In this document: piece by piece, positions 50,131 through 64,000 of the stretch
Layout of the letters: each line of letters starts with the position of its first letter
Numbering within the stretch: the stretch's first letter is position 1
Assembly (NCBI GenBank): GCA_907165065.1
Contig: OU015529.1
Location: 10,794,554-10,858,553, forward strand
DNA from: Caprimulgus europaeus
Lineage: Eukaryota; Chordata; Aves; Caprimulgiformes; Caprimulgidae
Direction: 5' to 3'
Length of the DNA: 64,000 nt
Notes under the pieces: generated by a model
What the model saw: the letters and a program-made list of their open reading frames with translations, nothing else
What the model was told of the DNA's origin: nothing
The model's database searches: none
Translations under genes and position numbers: made by a program

Positions 50131-53100
50131 TAAAGAGAAGTTCAAAGTTGCATACATCAAGAAAAATGCAACGGAGTGAATTAATTAAATGAAGGGTATG
50201 AGTGCAGCTGTATCTTCTAGACACCGAGTAGTATTTATTTCCCTGAATATATCCTTAGAAATTCCATTTCAGCCTCCAAACAGATTTGAACCACATAGCC
50301 TCAAGATCTAGCTTATAAATGCATGCAATTTTTAATTTATTTATCTTAAAGAGAACCTTTGCTGACACCTAGCAGATAAATGATTAATTGCACTTCTTAC
50401 CGTCTTTATGGAAGCCCTACATCTGATATTCTAGAGCCCAAACTGAAAAGTTTATCCAGAGAATAAATGGCACTCATATGCATAAAAAACCACCCAATAA
50501 GTGCAAGTTACAAGCATAATGAAGTATTTCCTAAAATTACATCTTTGGATACAGATATTCTCATTTGTATAATTCCAAACATCTGCTCAAATCTAAGTAG
50601 ATAAGAGCCTTAAGATACAAAAGATAAAAATCTATGCAATGCAGAAAACACTGTATAACTTCAGAGCCTGGGTAACTTACTGAACAGGAAGCTTTACAAG
50701 TAACACTACTAGGGAAGCACCTCCTTCTACCTACAAAATAATATTGTCCGATTACACAGGATGAAACAAATTAAACAAGGTGAAAAAATTTTAATATTAA
50801 CTAAAATTAGATCGTCTTATTTGCTGTACTGCCAGTTTGCTCCTTCCTAAGCTTGACAGTGAGTCTGGGAACAGGTCCAAAGCATGAGGCTGCTCATGGC
50901 AGAACCACCTCTTTCTCCCACCTTCAGTCCTAGCCTTGATACTTTTTGCCAACCTCAGGTCTTCAGTTCAGATTTTATACTTTCACTTCGCTGGAACAAT
51001 GACCATTAGAGACTCATTCAACTCCAAGGCTAACCTTCATAGAAAAATGAGAAAAAAATACCATTTACATATTTCCATCCTGCTTCATTGTCCCTATAAT
51101 TTTCTGAGTCTAGGGAAAAACACAGCTGACACCCTCTGCAGAAGTTCTCCTCTGATTATTTTCTTCCTCTGATCTTTAGCTCTTGAGTCACAACTTTGAT
51201 AACTAACTCCTGCTCTGGTGATACAGCCCTAGGTTGGAGACACCACTTCTGACTCAGAAATCTCTCAGTCACAATTGAGAAAGGCTGAAAGAGTGTAAGA
51301 ATAGCACCAGTACACATCTGCCTTACCTTTGTGCTCTAGTCCAGGGACCTCTTACTCACTTACAGAGAAACAACATAAAGCTCTGTGGGTTTTTGGTCCA
51401 ACCTAATACAGCCGTTCTTACCGTAGCTGGTGATATACCACTGACTTCTAACCACTATGTCAAGTGTTTGACAGAGGTTTCAAATGTGATGTACTACCAT
51501 GTTGACTTTTTTAAGATATCCCACCCCTCTCAACTTTATCCATACATTGCTATAGGAAAATTTTACAAGAACTACACTCCACTGATCTGATCATCTCCAG
51601 TATCTATAACACTATTTTCAATGCTATATGCAATTCTATAATTGTCTCTTTCCCTTGGCTGTAATTTCATTTCCACTTCAATCTTGTCATCCATGTACCT
51701 CATATCATTATAAAATAGGAAAATTCATTCTTTGTAGTGAAAATGGAATAAAAGGTGCATTTGGGTTATTTGTTTGTTTGTTTCAGTAAGAGCTGCATAA
51801 GGACAAACAGTTTCCCAGATTGCAGAGTAATCTTGAATCATGCCCCAGAAAAAGACGGTCACTTCCCAAAGACTTTCTCAAGATACCATTCCAAACTTTC
51901 TTGCATTCCTCATTCTTTGCAACACCCAACACTTCAAAATCTTTCTGCCCCTTTCTCCAACAACTTAAGTATTAGCTCTGCTATAAGTTTCCATTTTTAT
52001 AACTTTAGCTGGTAGGCCCACCAACCTGAAAGGCTTCTGGATATACTGGTTGCTCAACCATACTGGAGTTTCACATGAAAGAAAAATGTCAATGAAATTC
52101 TACAAATGGCAAGTGATTCTTTCTGAATTCACAGCTGTCCAAACGCTGTCTTGCTAAGACTGAAATACGTTTCTTGAAACAGATCTTGTCAAAGGATGAA
52201 ATTTCAAAAGCATTCATATAATCTGAAAAAAACAAGCCCTCCTGAACCATGAAATGAGGTACAGGTTTCAATGTATCATACTTTTAAAGGTTACTCATGA
52301 GAATCTGAAAATCCCACCTGAAAAGACATAAGACTAGAATTTTTAAGAGGTCTAAGCTGCTCAGCTCTAAAAGCCATTGCAGATTGAGCACTGACTTCTT
52401 CAGGGTCCTTTCTGAAAAATATCTCAACCTATACCTTTTAAGCTTCCACAGGTAAAAGCTTAGAGCAGCTACAAACGATGGCTTGACAATGGGGGGAAAA
52501 AAGATGATAAAGATGGCAACGGCAGTAGTCAGACGCAATGCTGCTGCATCTTCCTATAGACCTAGTGAGACAGCTTTTGATGGTGGCCTCGCAAGCAGCT
52601 TAATCTTCTGCACTGAGGCATGAAGCAGCTGCAGCATGGACTGCCATAAGGGAGGAAACAGATCAGGAAGAATAAAATGAAGGAAAAGGGATAGAGAAAG
52701 TAGACTACCATCTAATCACGTCCTTGGTGGAAGAGAAACTCAGAAAAATATCAAGATGAAAAAAGCTTTAAGTCAGCACCTTTCTCTAAACGCAAAGAGG
52801 GGATATGATGCTAATAAATATTATCTCGCCAACCTACAGCACTGAGATCAATTCCCTTGGACTCTTAACTGATAATTAGGTGAAGGGAAACCAAACTAAA
52901 AGATCCAATGCTTGGCTTCCTTCAAGTCTAATTTCACCATGGAACAGATACAGTAAATACAATCACATCACTGCAGATGCAGTATTTCTATGCTCAAGTT
53001 GTAGCATCATTTTCCTGAAACAAGACATTAAAAGCTGCATGCACATCCACAAAAGTTATACAAAATAAGCACTGCAAATATTATGCCACTGTATTTATTT

Positions 53101-56100
53101 GTAGCCAAAGAAAGCATTACAGGAAAAAAAAATAATTAAGAAACTAAGATATCACTTTAAAGTGTTTTCCCTGAAGTGGTCACTGAGATACTGATTTACA
53201 ATACTAACTGGTCCACAAAAGGTGTAGCGAAACCTTTCACTTTAAAGGTGGAGTTCACATGAAGGATAGTCTCAAAGAAGTGGATCTAAAGCCAGGATAT
53301 TTCACAATTTTGCTAAACTTTTTATTTTGGAAAGTATTTTTGTCTGAGCTCTTGCTGAATTAATTTTGTTGACTGGAAAGCCTGGTGAACCTTTTAATTA
53401 TTTTGGGTTCACAACATATAAAGTCATAAACTTTGCTGCTCCTGTAATTTTGTCCATTTCCTGCCTCTCCTCACGAGTCTCCAGAAGCACTGGAAGGACA
53501 AAATTAAATAAAATGTGTTTATATATTAAATAGTCTTACATTATATATAGTTTTAACCATCCCACAGCTGCCACAAGCTAAACTGGCATCAGTGTATTCC
53601 ACATACAGCACGACATTGTACGTGCATCCACACACACACATAAAGATGTATATACCTGGGTCTTGCACAAACTTTGGGTGTTATTAGAAAGTTTGTTAAA
53701 TATAGTAAGCATTAAAGCAATATGCAATTTGGCTGGGATGAAGGCAATTCAATACGATTGCAGCTTATTTGGTATCATCTTTATAGCAGGTATAGAAATA
53801 GCAGGTACACTGACATTTCCTGAATTTTCTTCCTCAATCTTTCACATTTTGTTCCATTATTTGTAAACAAGCAATATGTTTCACTCCATTTTACATCTTA
53901 TTTCATTCTGATCCTTAGTTAGTGTCCTCACATGGAACACAAGCTTAACAACACTACAAAAAGAGTCAGTTCTTTAACTTTTGCCTTTGTACCCAAAGTT
54001 GGAACATTTGGAACAAGCTCCCTGTTGGCAGATCATTACTTTCTCTGGTCCAAAGAACTCACTTGTTACCACAGTAAAACCACAACTATAAAATATATGT
54101 AATGTCATACATTCATACAAAAGTGACAGTGTAAGCTTGAGAATGAGACTTCCTTACAGGATCAAGCAGGATATAAAGTGGGCCACAACAACAAGCTCTG
54201 ATTTAGCCACCAATACCTGAAGGAATAGCAAACAGCAGATGACGCACTTTTCTTTTTCTGGGCACGTTCTTCGTCCCCCAATTCTGCCCACTGTGGAAGT
54301 CTTCAAAGAAAAACTACTCACCCTAGGCCTTACATGTAAAGAAGAAAAATCTAGGTTTCAAAGACATGTTGATTACATTCAAATGTGTCTAAATGCTAAT
54401 GTATTTCCTCTCAAACACTTTCCTACAGTTTACCAAACCATTAGGATCTGAGCTATAAGATCCATCAGCTGTCCAGTTAAACATTCACTTAAAGGGACAA
54501 CATTGCTGACACAATCTTCCAGTCTTTCTGACAAGTTTGCTCCCACAAAGTGGGGTGGGATCACTGGGCTCTCTAATGAGGAGGGAGCAATGGTAAGAGG
54601 GACAACTGTCGCCTTTTAGCAATCTTGTTTCTCGCTGAGGCGGTGGAAGTCTGAGCAGCTTTCCTTCCACTCCCAGCCATCTGTTATAAAACCTAGTAAA
54701 GCACAGTTCTGCATCAGCAATTATTATTGATAAAACAAAAGTGTTCTGCCACAATCTTTAAAACAGGGTGTTTAATTTTATCAGTCTACAGAGGGACTTA
54801 CTCTTTCACAGAGCTACTAACAGTCCCTGTTACTTGCCCCCACACACCTTTTCCCCGATATGCAGCATGTTCTGTGCCAACGATCTCTCCCGAGTTTAAT
54901 ACCGTTATCTACATTTTGGGAGGAGAGGGGAAACCTGACTTCACGCAGCATTTTACTAGGAAAGCCTAGAAGTCAGAGGGTACTAGTACAAATACCACAA
55001 AAATGAAATTAAGGAAAATAAAACAGAGGTAAAAAAAAAAATATCCACAACCCAAAACACAATAGAAACAATACTTTGTGTTCCTATTTTAAGTGCCTCT
55101 CTCAATGTTATATGCATAGCAGCTAAAGGCAAGCTGGAAACCAGCCAGGTCCTGGCTGCCAGCAAAAATTTTGTCACCTCCTTTGAACATCTGAAGTATG
55201 TTTACCCAATAGATTTCATTAAATTACACTTCCATTAGGAAGCATACAATGTTGATACTCATCTCAAAGATAAAAGGGATCGCTAAGAGGCATGTCATCC
55301 TGCTCCCCAGCTGATTGCTATTTCTGGGCCAATCAAGGAAAGGAGCCAGAACAATACTTAGTTAAAAAAATGCAGCATCTCCCCAAGGACTACATACTAA
55401 GAGACTGCAGCTCCATTATCAAAATGAGCATATCATTAATGACAATACACATACAGTACGTTATTTTAATACAACTCATACACAACAAACAAGCTGTATT
55501 TGGGTCATTAGCTGAATTTGTAAAGCAGTATTTCCAAGGGTTAGAAACTCCTTATCAAGCTACAAAGTTTATAGGTTGGGGGTGGGAGGGGGAACAAATA
55601 TTTTATATGATCCCAAAATACAATGAATATAACAACACTGTGCGGTTAGAAGTGCGTTGTAGTAGCTAACAGAACAATAGGCTATTCAAACATAAGTTCT
55701 CATTTTAAAGTAAAGCAGAAGTCATTTAAAACACCAGGCACTGTTTTGCTAAACATCTATGAGGGATAATGAAAACAAAATGCCACTGATGCAGTTTCTA
55801 CTGTATGTATCACCTTTTAAATTATTATAGTACAGTTAAAAAAATGGCAAAAAGAGACTCAAAGCAAATTTTACAAACATTAAAAAAAAAAATCTGTAGA
55901 AAAAACCACGCTGATTGTGAGGCAAGACACATTATTGAGGAATAGCACAAGAGACACAAATTCACAAGTCCACTCGGACTGCTCAGCTGTTATCCTATGG
56001 TAGGCTGAGCCTTTCCTAGTGGAGAGGAGGAGATATCTTTGTCTCTAAGCACTGGTGTTAGATGTATGTTTACAGCGCTTCCTAATCTCCAATTCACATA

Positions 56101-58409
56101 ACAGCAATAAAGGGAAGAGGACAAAACCTAAACCATGCTAATTAAAACCTGAAGTAATAGGAATGGGCTGGGAGGGGTTAGCTCTTTACAGCCAAGATCT
56201 GCCCAGTCCTTTTGCAGCAACCTGTGATTATTAATCTCTAAAAACACTCCTTACTCAATATTCTGCCATCTAGACTTCAGCCAATCTCTTTCAACGTGCA
56301 GAAAACCTCTCGGTTTAGCCATATTTGACATATCATATGAACTCCAATTATCCATCTTTTTGCAATTAATCATCTCACAATTACATTTCCTGCACTTATA
56401 AGCATCCAGCTGGGAACTGAGTTTTAATCTAGGAAATAAAAAAAAGGATTCAGGTTTCTAACAAATTACTTCTAATTAACCAGAACCTTTTCTAGTCATT
56501 CCAACCTAAAGACGCCTACAGCAAATGAAAGAATTTATTGTTTGCATTCCTAATGATATTTTAAAATTTCATTTCAATTTCCCCAATGAGTAACTTTCAG
56601 GAAATTCACTGCACTTATATCTACTTAAACAAACATTCTGTTAAGCAGGAAATGCACAACAACAAAAAACCTAGGGGAAGAAAAACAGAGCTGGCATTAC
56701 ACTGAGCAGAAAAGCCGCTAAATAAAGCTAAAGAACCAGAATGCTAATTAATGGCAATTTCCAAAAGTACACTGCAGCTATGCTGCCCAGACCTGCCAGA
56801 GTTACTGGGAATCTCAATACTATCTTCCCAAGTAGAGGTTTAGAAATGAAATGTTTGGGTTTGGGTTTTGGGGTGTTTTTCTTGTTGCTGTTTGGGCTTT
56901 TTTTCAGAAAAAAATAGTAAATTCTACTGATACAAGGCAGCAATTTGTAGTCTCTATAAAGGATTAAATGAAGTCACCTAGTTAGATAACTCAGGAAACT
57001 AAGTCAGTGGTGGTTAAATAGCACATGAAAGAGCTTTGTCCCACAACTTTCAGTGATTTCCCCAGGGAAAGATTTGGAATAAGAACACACTTCGGTACAA
57101 TTGGGAACTGCTTGGTATCACAGGGAGGTAACATGAGGTAAGTATCAAATTAAACAGTTTCATTTACATTAAGTCTTATCCATTTTCTCCAACTGTTTCA
57201 AAAACTCAGTGCAACAATCTGACAGAATATGATTGTTGCAAAGTAAAGTATACCTTTCATGTTCTTTGGACAGTCAAATACCAGAGGATTTTCTGTCAAT
57301 TATGCAGCATCACAGATGTACATCCCAAATCTGTCCATCTAACTAACAAAAAGAAAACAATATACAACTGGAAAACACTCTTGAGAGCTACCTTTAAGAA
57401 ATATGTAATATATAAGTCAGTCTAACTGCAGAAATACTTCTGCTCAAAAGGCTGGTGCTCATTAATGTGCTACCAAAGTTTCCACAATACAAAGCAGGAC
57501 TGTGTTAATTGGCTGATTGATTCAATACCAAGTTAAAGCAGTTAATTATTCTGGAAAAGAGTTATTTTTAATACACCCAAAGCTTTCCAAACCTATTAAA
57601 TTTTATAAGCCTGCACCAACCTCCCATTACTTTGACTTTCATTAGGTACCTCTGTAGGCACTTTGAGAACACCAAAACTGTTGGTACATTTTTATTTTTA
57701 CCTGTAACAGAGGTCCAGTTGTGACTGTGGACATCCTTTAACTCATTTACAAGGGAAAACCAACAAAACCAGTAGTAACTTCCCCTACCACTACTAAAAT
57801 TTAGCAAATTTTAATTCCTGCCACAGCATCAACAGCTTTAACTTCAACTGCACAGCGTCACAAATTAGCACCAACCTCCCCTTCCCACACTTCTGCTTAA
57901 CCTCCCTATCTGACATGCAGAGTACAGCACATCTGACAAGGTGTGAGGAAAGGGTGGCTTCTCCTTGACGAGGTTCACAAATACATCCTTAGCTATTATA
58001 GAGTCAGTATTCAAACCGCTCACTCCTTCCTGGAGATTCCAACCTGAGAGTTGTGTGAAACATCATTAAATATCTACCAGTGCATTTCCACCCTACCAGT
58101 ACATTTTCAGTTGTGATAAAGGAAGACCTGCAGAAAGAACATGGTGGAAAAGCCCATCTTAGTTGTAAAATCAGTCACCAAGAGACAGAGTGAAAAGTCT
58201 GGGTGACAGAAACGACAGTGTGAAACTGCAGCAAGTTTTTCTTCTTAAAGCCCCTCACAAGACTAAAATGGTACACTGAGATACAAAATCCAGGCAGGCT
58301 ACCAGCTTCAGTGGGAACGCTGCTCACAGCTATCAGGATCTAAATGGGCATTCCCCTTCTGAAAGCAGTGCAAGATACTCGATATTTCAATGCATACTCT
58401 AAGTCAGCA
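50131..58409. other. VTI1A upstream intron, second part
   Basis: This is AT-rich sequence without recognised exons or well-defined repeats, apart from minor CA and poly-A runs (for example around 53628-53641 and 55030-55041). An open frame of 125 codons at 55292-55669 on the plus strand shows no known motif. Confidence 0.7.
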
Positions 58410-58860
58410 CTATGAAATCCCACCAGCAGTCCTCCACACTGGTACACAAAAGACCACACATTGCTCGCTCAGAGACCAGACCACAGGCAGACATGCCTAG
58501 GTGTGCGATAGAAAAGCATTACCTGAGCAGTTTGGATCAAATAGTTTTAAAAGTCAGAAACTTAGAGGTTCCTTGGGATATCTGGCACAGCTGCACAGCT
58601 CCCAACATCGGCAAGCTCAGACCAGCATTTTATCAGGGTCCAGCTCAGCAAGAACCACAGCTGGGCACAGCCATGGGGAGCTGGAGAGCAGCATCCCACA
58701 GCATCCCCGGAGCAGGGACCAACAGCCCTGAAATGGGGCCCTGGACAGCAGGGGGAGGCTGCTCAGGGCTGTGAAGGGCTATCGGTGCCCCGACCACCCA
58801 AAACTGGGCACAACTTTTGCAAGATTTGATATTAACTGCAGCTTGCAGAGGATCCAGAAA
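58410..58860. other. GC-rich patch of unknown nature
   Basis: This segment, especially 58560-58800, is markedly richer in G and C than the rest of the upstream intron, with repeated CAGC, GGGCACAGC and GGGGAGC-like words. Overlapping open frames of 120 and 76 codons on the plus strand and 79 codons on the minus strand arise from low stop-codon density. Their products (low complexity in S, Q, G and P) match nothing I recognise. It could be an old LTR or another interspersed repeat, or a local GC-rich island. Confidence 0.35.
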
Positions 58861-61800
58861 AGAAAAGTTAAGCAGATAACACATAGTGGATTTATGCCAC
58901 CACAGAGGAGACCACTGTCAGGTCAGAAATATTCTGTGTATGAAGCAGCTCTGATGTGGGTTAAAGCCACAGCCGTATGTCTGTTATTACAATAAACTGC
59001 TCTAACATTTTTTAAACAGTTTTACTGGTTTACTGTCCCCGAGTCACACTTAGAAGCCCTGAACCATTGGCAAGTCAGGAATGAACAGGTGATATTGCAG
59101 AGAGATTCAGGAGGTAATAGGCGAACATAAAAAAATAAAAAGAAGAAAAACCACTCTCTCAGCTGTAGTCATTTAAGTAGGAACACCACAGAGAAAAGCT
59201 CTTAAGTGCAAATCTTCCTTATTGCAGCGCTACTTTCACTGGCACATGAAACGGCAATGATAACAGGCTCAAAAAAAACTTTGAAAATAAAGTTAAAAGA
59301 TACATGTAACTTAAAACTAACATCTTTTCCTACACAGAAAGGTTAAATTGTGGGGTTGACATTTGCATTTGTTACGTTGTCAACATTTCCTGCCTATCAG
59401 CCTATGTACAAACAATATCTAAAGATGTCATCTACATATTTATACCAAAGAAGTTTATGAACAAGACCTGTCAGTATATTTTAACACCTTTCCAAAACGT
59501 CAGCTTTCATCAGGTATAAACACACCATGTTTAATTTATTAGTTTGGTTTAATATAAAAAGTTGACAATCATATGTCACCATAACTATTGATAAGGTAAA
59601 TAAGGACTACAGGAAAACGTCAAAAAGTTATTAAAATATTTCTCAGCTTCCTGAATCAGATTAGATCTATTGGTTTTTCTCTGTCAATAAGTGCATCACA
59701 CATTTTTCTTCATATGGCTATTTTTGAAGTGATATGTCCAACAGTGAAGTTTACAGACAGACTATAATTCTTGAAGAATCTGAATTCCATTTTGACTACA
59801 TTGGGCAGGGGAAAGGGCCTTGTTCAATTTTTTTTTAAAAAAAAGACAAACACACAAACTGTTCACCTGTATTTAAACACATAACAAAGATTTCCTCTTC
59901 TGATCTGAAGTATACTAAGCTTTTATAAAAGTTAAAATATAAGGCACAAGAAAATTTGAATACAACTCTGAAGTTGAGCAAAGCAATAATTTTTGTCCAC
60001 TTTCTACAGTAGATGCTTTATTCAATTCCCTCAAGAGGAATGCTGCTACTATAGGTCCACCTTCCTTGTTTATGATGTCAGGAGGCCAACCTATTCTCAC
60101 ATATTTCTAGGTACTTCTCAAAAAATTGTAACAGAGGGCAGCACAGATTCATTTCAAGAATTTCATTCCCCCTGCCATTACTCAGTGAGTCACTCCAGCC
60201 AGATTGCAATAGCTTGTTCTATAGGGAAAAAAAATATAATCATATTTATCTGAATATAAGGATAAACTCCATTGTAGGTTAGTTCAAATACTCCTGCCCA
60301 AGCCAAACCCAGGCCATAAGATTTTAAAGGCAGGGAGGAAACAGAATGGACTGTTCATTGACAGCATCTCTCCTTGCTGGAAAAGGTTTTTCTTTTCTTC
60401 AGCAAGTCCCATTCCACACCTCAGCATAAGACATGGAGAAGAATCTTATTATTATACAACCAAGTTGATCCTAAGATTTATGCTGTGGCTATCAAGAAGT
60501 ATTGCATACCCAAACCTCTTAATTATTCTGTAAAACTCACACGTCAGGGATAGGGATAACAATTTCTTAGAATACACCAGACATGCTGAACATGTTCCAA
60601 GACTTGATTTGGAATTCCTGTTCCTTAGATAACAAGTATTTTACTAATTCATGTCACTTTTGCATCAAAATCACAACCACAGTGAGTATAGTTGGGGACT
60701 TAAATAATGAATATTGTAAGTATCACCCATTAATCCTTTGTGGATACGAGAAATTCAGTGCTGAAGACCTTGAAAGCGCATTGAATACGATGGAAAACCA
60801 GAGGCTTTGTTTCTCTGTTCAAATGACAAGTAGGTGAAAGAATTAATACATGATCCCACATCATAAAGATCTTTATATACTAATCAAACTAATTGAAAAG
60901 ACAATTTCAAAAAATAAAAGTAGTCCAAATTTATTAATGATCAGATTTCAGGCTACAGAAGCATACATCCTGGTTTCCTTTGTTTGAAATATGGTATGAG
61001 AAGGGGAATGGAAATTTCCAAAGGGCACAAATCTCACAAAGGAAGGAAGGACCTCAAAAGATACATTTAACTACATCAGAACAGGTAGCATCTTGGAACT
61101 TTTCCACTATTGTTTTTGCAGCATACATGATTTGAAGTTTTATCACAGAATAGATTCAGCCCAGTTCTTAGACCAAACAACTTCATTTCAACATGGTTTA
61201 AAGCTGTCTGAAAGACCAGACTTTGGTTCAGACCCTTATTTCTGTGTTTGGCATACACTTGAAATGGAGTTTCCAGTTCATTTTCCTCAAAAAGCAAGCA
61301 TGTTCAGACTCACATGCAGTAAGTGAGGAAAACTGGGCAATTCACTTCAAAATTACAGGACTGTCAAACCAAACACCACCACGGTACATGAAACAGCAGG
61401 TAGGAGAAAAGTCCTCAGCTAAGACATTTTTTAAAACATACAAGGGCTTGCAAACTGGTCCTAGATTATGAGAGAAGAGAACCCAGCAGATGGCCTCAGC
61501 AACAGAGTACTTTTTTAGTTACAAATTAAAAGTGAAAAATTTTAAAGTTTGTCCCAGAAAGAGAAGTAGAAAAAGAAAAGTGAAAATGGGGAGGGAGAAG
61601 AGCAAATTTTCCTCATGTTCATTCTAAAATTCATGCATTTCAAACCAAGATCTCTACAGGACACAAGTGCTGAGCCACCAATCTGCATTGCTGAATGCCA
61701 GATGTGGAGCTCATGAATGAAAACAGGAGACTTTAATAACATGTTTGAAAGTGACTCCAAGTATGGGTCAGAAGAAAGATGCAGCCCAGGTGCCTTCAAC

Positions 61801-64000
61801 TGACATAAAGATCTAACAGGAGGACAACATGACAGAAGGCGTGGAAAACACAAAAGGAGCACTAAGGGCTTAAAAAGGCTGGGAAAGCGATTCAGGTTAG
61901 CAACCCCTAACTTAATCCTGACCTTTCTGTAACTTTTTACCTTGATTTAGTTGACTGAACTAACTTTGTGGGAAGCTTACACAACTGAACCACAGAGTCT
62001 GATTTCTCCTGAAGACTGGGCAGAAAGAAAAGGAAATCACACGGTCACTTAGGGCTGTTAATAACATTGAATTACAAAACAATACAAAAATGTGGTCATT
62101 ACAAATCAAACTTTTTTAATTAAAAAAAATCCTAAAACTCTAGTTAAGACCCCTTCTTTGCATTGTTAGTTTTACTCCCAGCCACATCAATCCTAGATAA
62201 ATAGTCCACAATCTTTTTTTAAGGATGCCAGAAGTTATAAAAAATGAAAACTTGTAGTTTCAAAGCCAGTTGGTAATGGAATAATCCATAATATTGAAAC
62301 TAACCTATATTTTTTAAACAAAAAAATAATCATAAGAAACACATCAACATACCAACTCAGTTCTTTGCACAGTTCTATTTATTTAATACCCAGTACCACA
62401 GCGCCAAACAGTTGTACTCATGGATGAGAAACCCTTTTGTGCTAGGCACCCTACAAAATACGGACCCCTGTGTCAAAATACTTGGAGTTATATGTCTCAA
62501 AATATCAACCAACATTATAGATTTAATAACTTAGTTTTCAAATTTTGAAATAAAAGAATTTGGTTTGATATTAATGCCATTATTCTGTCTTAAATCAACT
62601 ATCAAATGCCACTTTTTTTCCTGGTTGGTGGTACGCCCTAGCAAAGGTTACAGTTAATAGTTTAATAACAGCTCAAAGCTGCCTACTCAAGCATGAGTAG
62701 AAAGGAAGGTGCTATCCTTGCCATGGAGAGATATTTTCTATCTAAGGTCCAAGCCAAGACCCACCAAACACAACATGAGCCTTCCTTTGACCTGCCAGAA
62801 TTCGTATTTGAGTCTTTAGCGAACAGGTACACAGTCTGCAACTGCAACTCCGTGTTTTCCAAAAGCCTGCCTAACATGTTTCCACACTGACCAGGAGGGT
62901 AACTTGGCAAACACTACCTTTATTCATTCTAGTCTTCTAAAAGAACTCCTCTGAAAAAATGAAAACAAACTAAGGACATGTTGGAAAGTTGTGGGGATTC
63001 AGAAAGTACAAATACCACTCAATGGGAAACATGCAGAGCCCACAAACACACACTCCCCAATTTCTTTTTCTTATGCATCAGGCACCAAATATTTAGTTAG
63101 AAAAAAACATTCTTCATTAAACCTATCAGAAATGGTTAAATGTCACCACAGCAGGGAAAATTACTCTGTTCTACTACTGATCCCAGAAGCCACCTGCTAT
63201 ATTCCTTTCCACTATCTGTTCTTTATATTCCTACTCTAATTTTCATTGATCAGTTCTGTTATGAGTGAAACCTCTGTAGTATTTGATAAATATTGGAACA
63301 GGCTGACATTCCTAGCACTGGAACCCTAAAGGCACTTTATAAAAAGGGGATGCAAAGTCAGGGAGATGCTCTATTTGATCCACTTATAATAAATGTGTAC
63401 AAGCATTAAATTGTCAAATGTACAACTTACAGATCCTCTAGCCTTTGCAGCACTTTCCTCCCCAACTGAGTACGAACAGCAAGTTTAAACAGACTTTGTG
63501 CCAAGGACCACTTTTTGTTGTGGTTTGTACAGCTGCTTTAAGAGAAGCTGACTGTACTTGGGACTGACTACTAAATGATTGCAGAACACAAATAAAAAGT
63601 TACCAAACAAAAGAACAGAGATATTCACACTTTTTCCATATGCTTCACATAGTAAAGAACATTACAAGAAGGGAAAAAAAACAAAACAAAAAAAACCAAC
63701 AACCATTCTAATACACTCCCAGCTGCATTTTTTGCTTTATATTCCTTCCACACCAAGTCTTAACGCCAGAAACAAAGACATCTCTTCTGCTGTAAGAGTC
63801 CATCTCCTTTTACCTGCAATAGAGTCAGTTTCATAAAGTTCCTTCTGTGTTTACCACTGGTATGTTAAAAAGAACCAGCTTAGACTACAAACTGGGAAAT
63901 TTTCATCAGAGAGAAAACAGGCTAACATTGTGTCTTAGTTATTAAACAGCATTTTAAAATAGTTGCAAGTTGTAAACATTAAAATGTAAATATTTAAGAA
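58861..64000. other. VTI1A upstream intron, third part
   Basis: This is AT-rich sequence with no recognised coding exon. Splice-like words on the minus strand near 63814-63856 and 63429 do not enclose sequence resembling Vti1a. The next upstream VTI1A exon therefore lies beyond the window, giving an intron longer than 33 kb. Confidence 0.7.

Larger units (their letters stand above)
1..64000 (-). other. VTI1A: VTI1A gene, internal part (three exons and flanking introns)
   Basis: The window lies inside the VTI1A transcription unit, read on the minus strand. Three exons (30298-30375, 23939-23959, 19031-19115) join in frame to encode 61 residues plus one base of Vti1a, matching residues of about 89 to 149 of the vertebrate protein as I recall it. 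Vti1a is a Qb-SNARE that works at the trans-Golgi network and endosomes, with a neuronal form on small synaptic vesicles. I did not find the upstream exons for the Habc domain or the downstream exons for the rest of the SNARE motif and the transmembrane anchor, so the gene runs off both ends. Extension of the gene to the window edges is inferred from the incomplete reading frame on both sides. The identification rests on recognising the protein sequence, without a database search. Confidence 0.9.

Noticed and set aside
55292-55669. Plus-strand open frame of 125 codons
   Set aside because: It has no recognisable domain, is antisense to VTI1A and lies in AT-rich intron. Its length is unremarkable for 64 kb scanned in six frames.
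57711-57780. Minus-strand donor-like TACAG|gtaaaa after an open frame
   Set aside because: The encoded residues do not match Vti1a and no matching acceptor was convincing.
63814-63856. Possible 43-nt minus-strand exon with CAG|gtaaaag donor
   Set aside because: The acceptor has a poor pyrimidine tract and the sequence does not match any part of Vti1a.

Overview
This is a stretch of vertebrate nuclear DNA, almost certainly from a bird. It is AT-rich, has no prokaryote-like gene packing, and carries CR1 LINE copies. One of these has a near-complete 3' region ending in tandem copies of the 8-bp CR1 tail, typical of avian genomes. The exact species cannot be read from the window.

The only gene I can support is VTI1A, a Qb-SNARE of the trans-Golgi network, endosomes and synaptic vesicles. 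It is transcribed on the minus strand, and the window lies inside it. Three coding exons are recognisable, in transcript order: 30375-30298 (26 codons, end of the N-terminal helical bundle and linker), 23959-23939 (a 21-nt microexon, residues LIKLREE) and 19115-19031 (28 codons plus one base, start of the SNARE motif). All have correct splice sites and open frames, and they join in phase. The microexon corresponds to the seven-residue insertion that distinguishes the neuronal Vti1a-beta isoform. Both its inclusion and its skipping keep the frame. The exons for the N-terminal Habc domain must lie beyond 64000, and those for the rest of the SNARE motif and the membrane anchor before position 1. 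I looked for their sequences here and did not find them.

Region by region: 1-19030 is a downstream intron with a CR1 copy at about 16701-17229. 19116-23938 is an intron with long T tracts and a possible conserved noncoding element at about 21330-22200. 23960-30297 is an intron carrying the microexon's 3' splice-site signals and, at about 25060-26410, a distinctly CpG-rich patch that is the best candidate for an undescribed regulatory element. 30376-64000 is the large upstream intron, with microsatellites, an old degraded CR1 at about 48940-50130, and a GC-rich patch of unknown nature at about 58410-58860.

The many short open frames elsewhere look like chance ORFs. I saw no CRISPR array, operon, phage or RNA gene. 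The most interesting content is the neuronal microexon with its likely splicing signals, and the CpG-rich intronic patch upstream of it.
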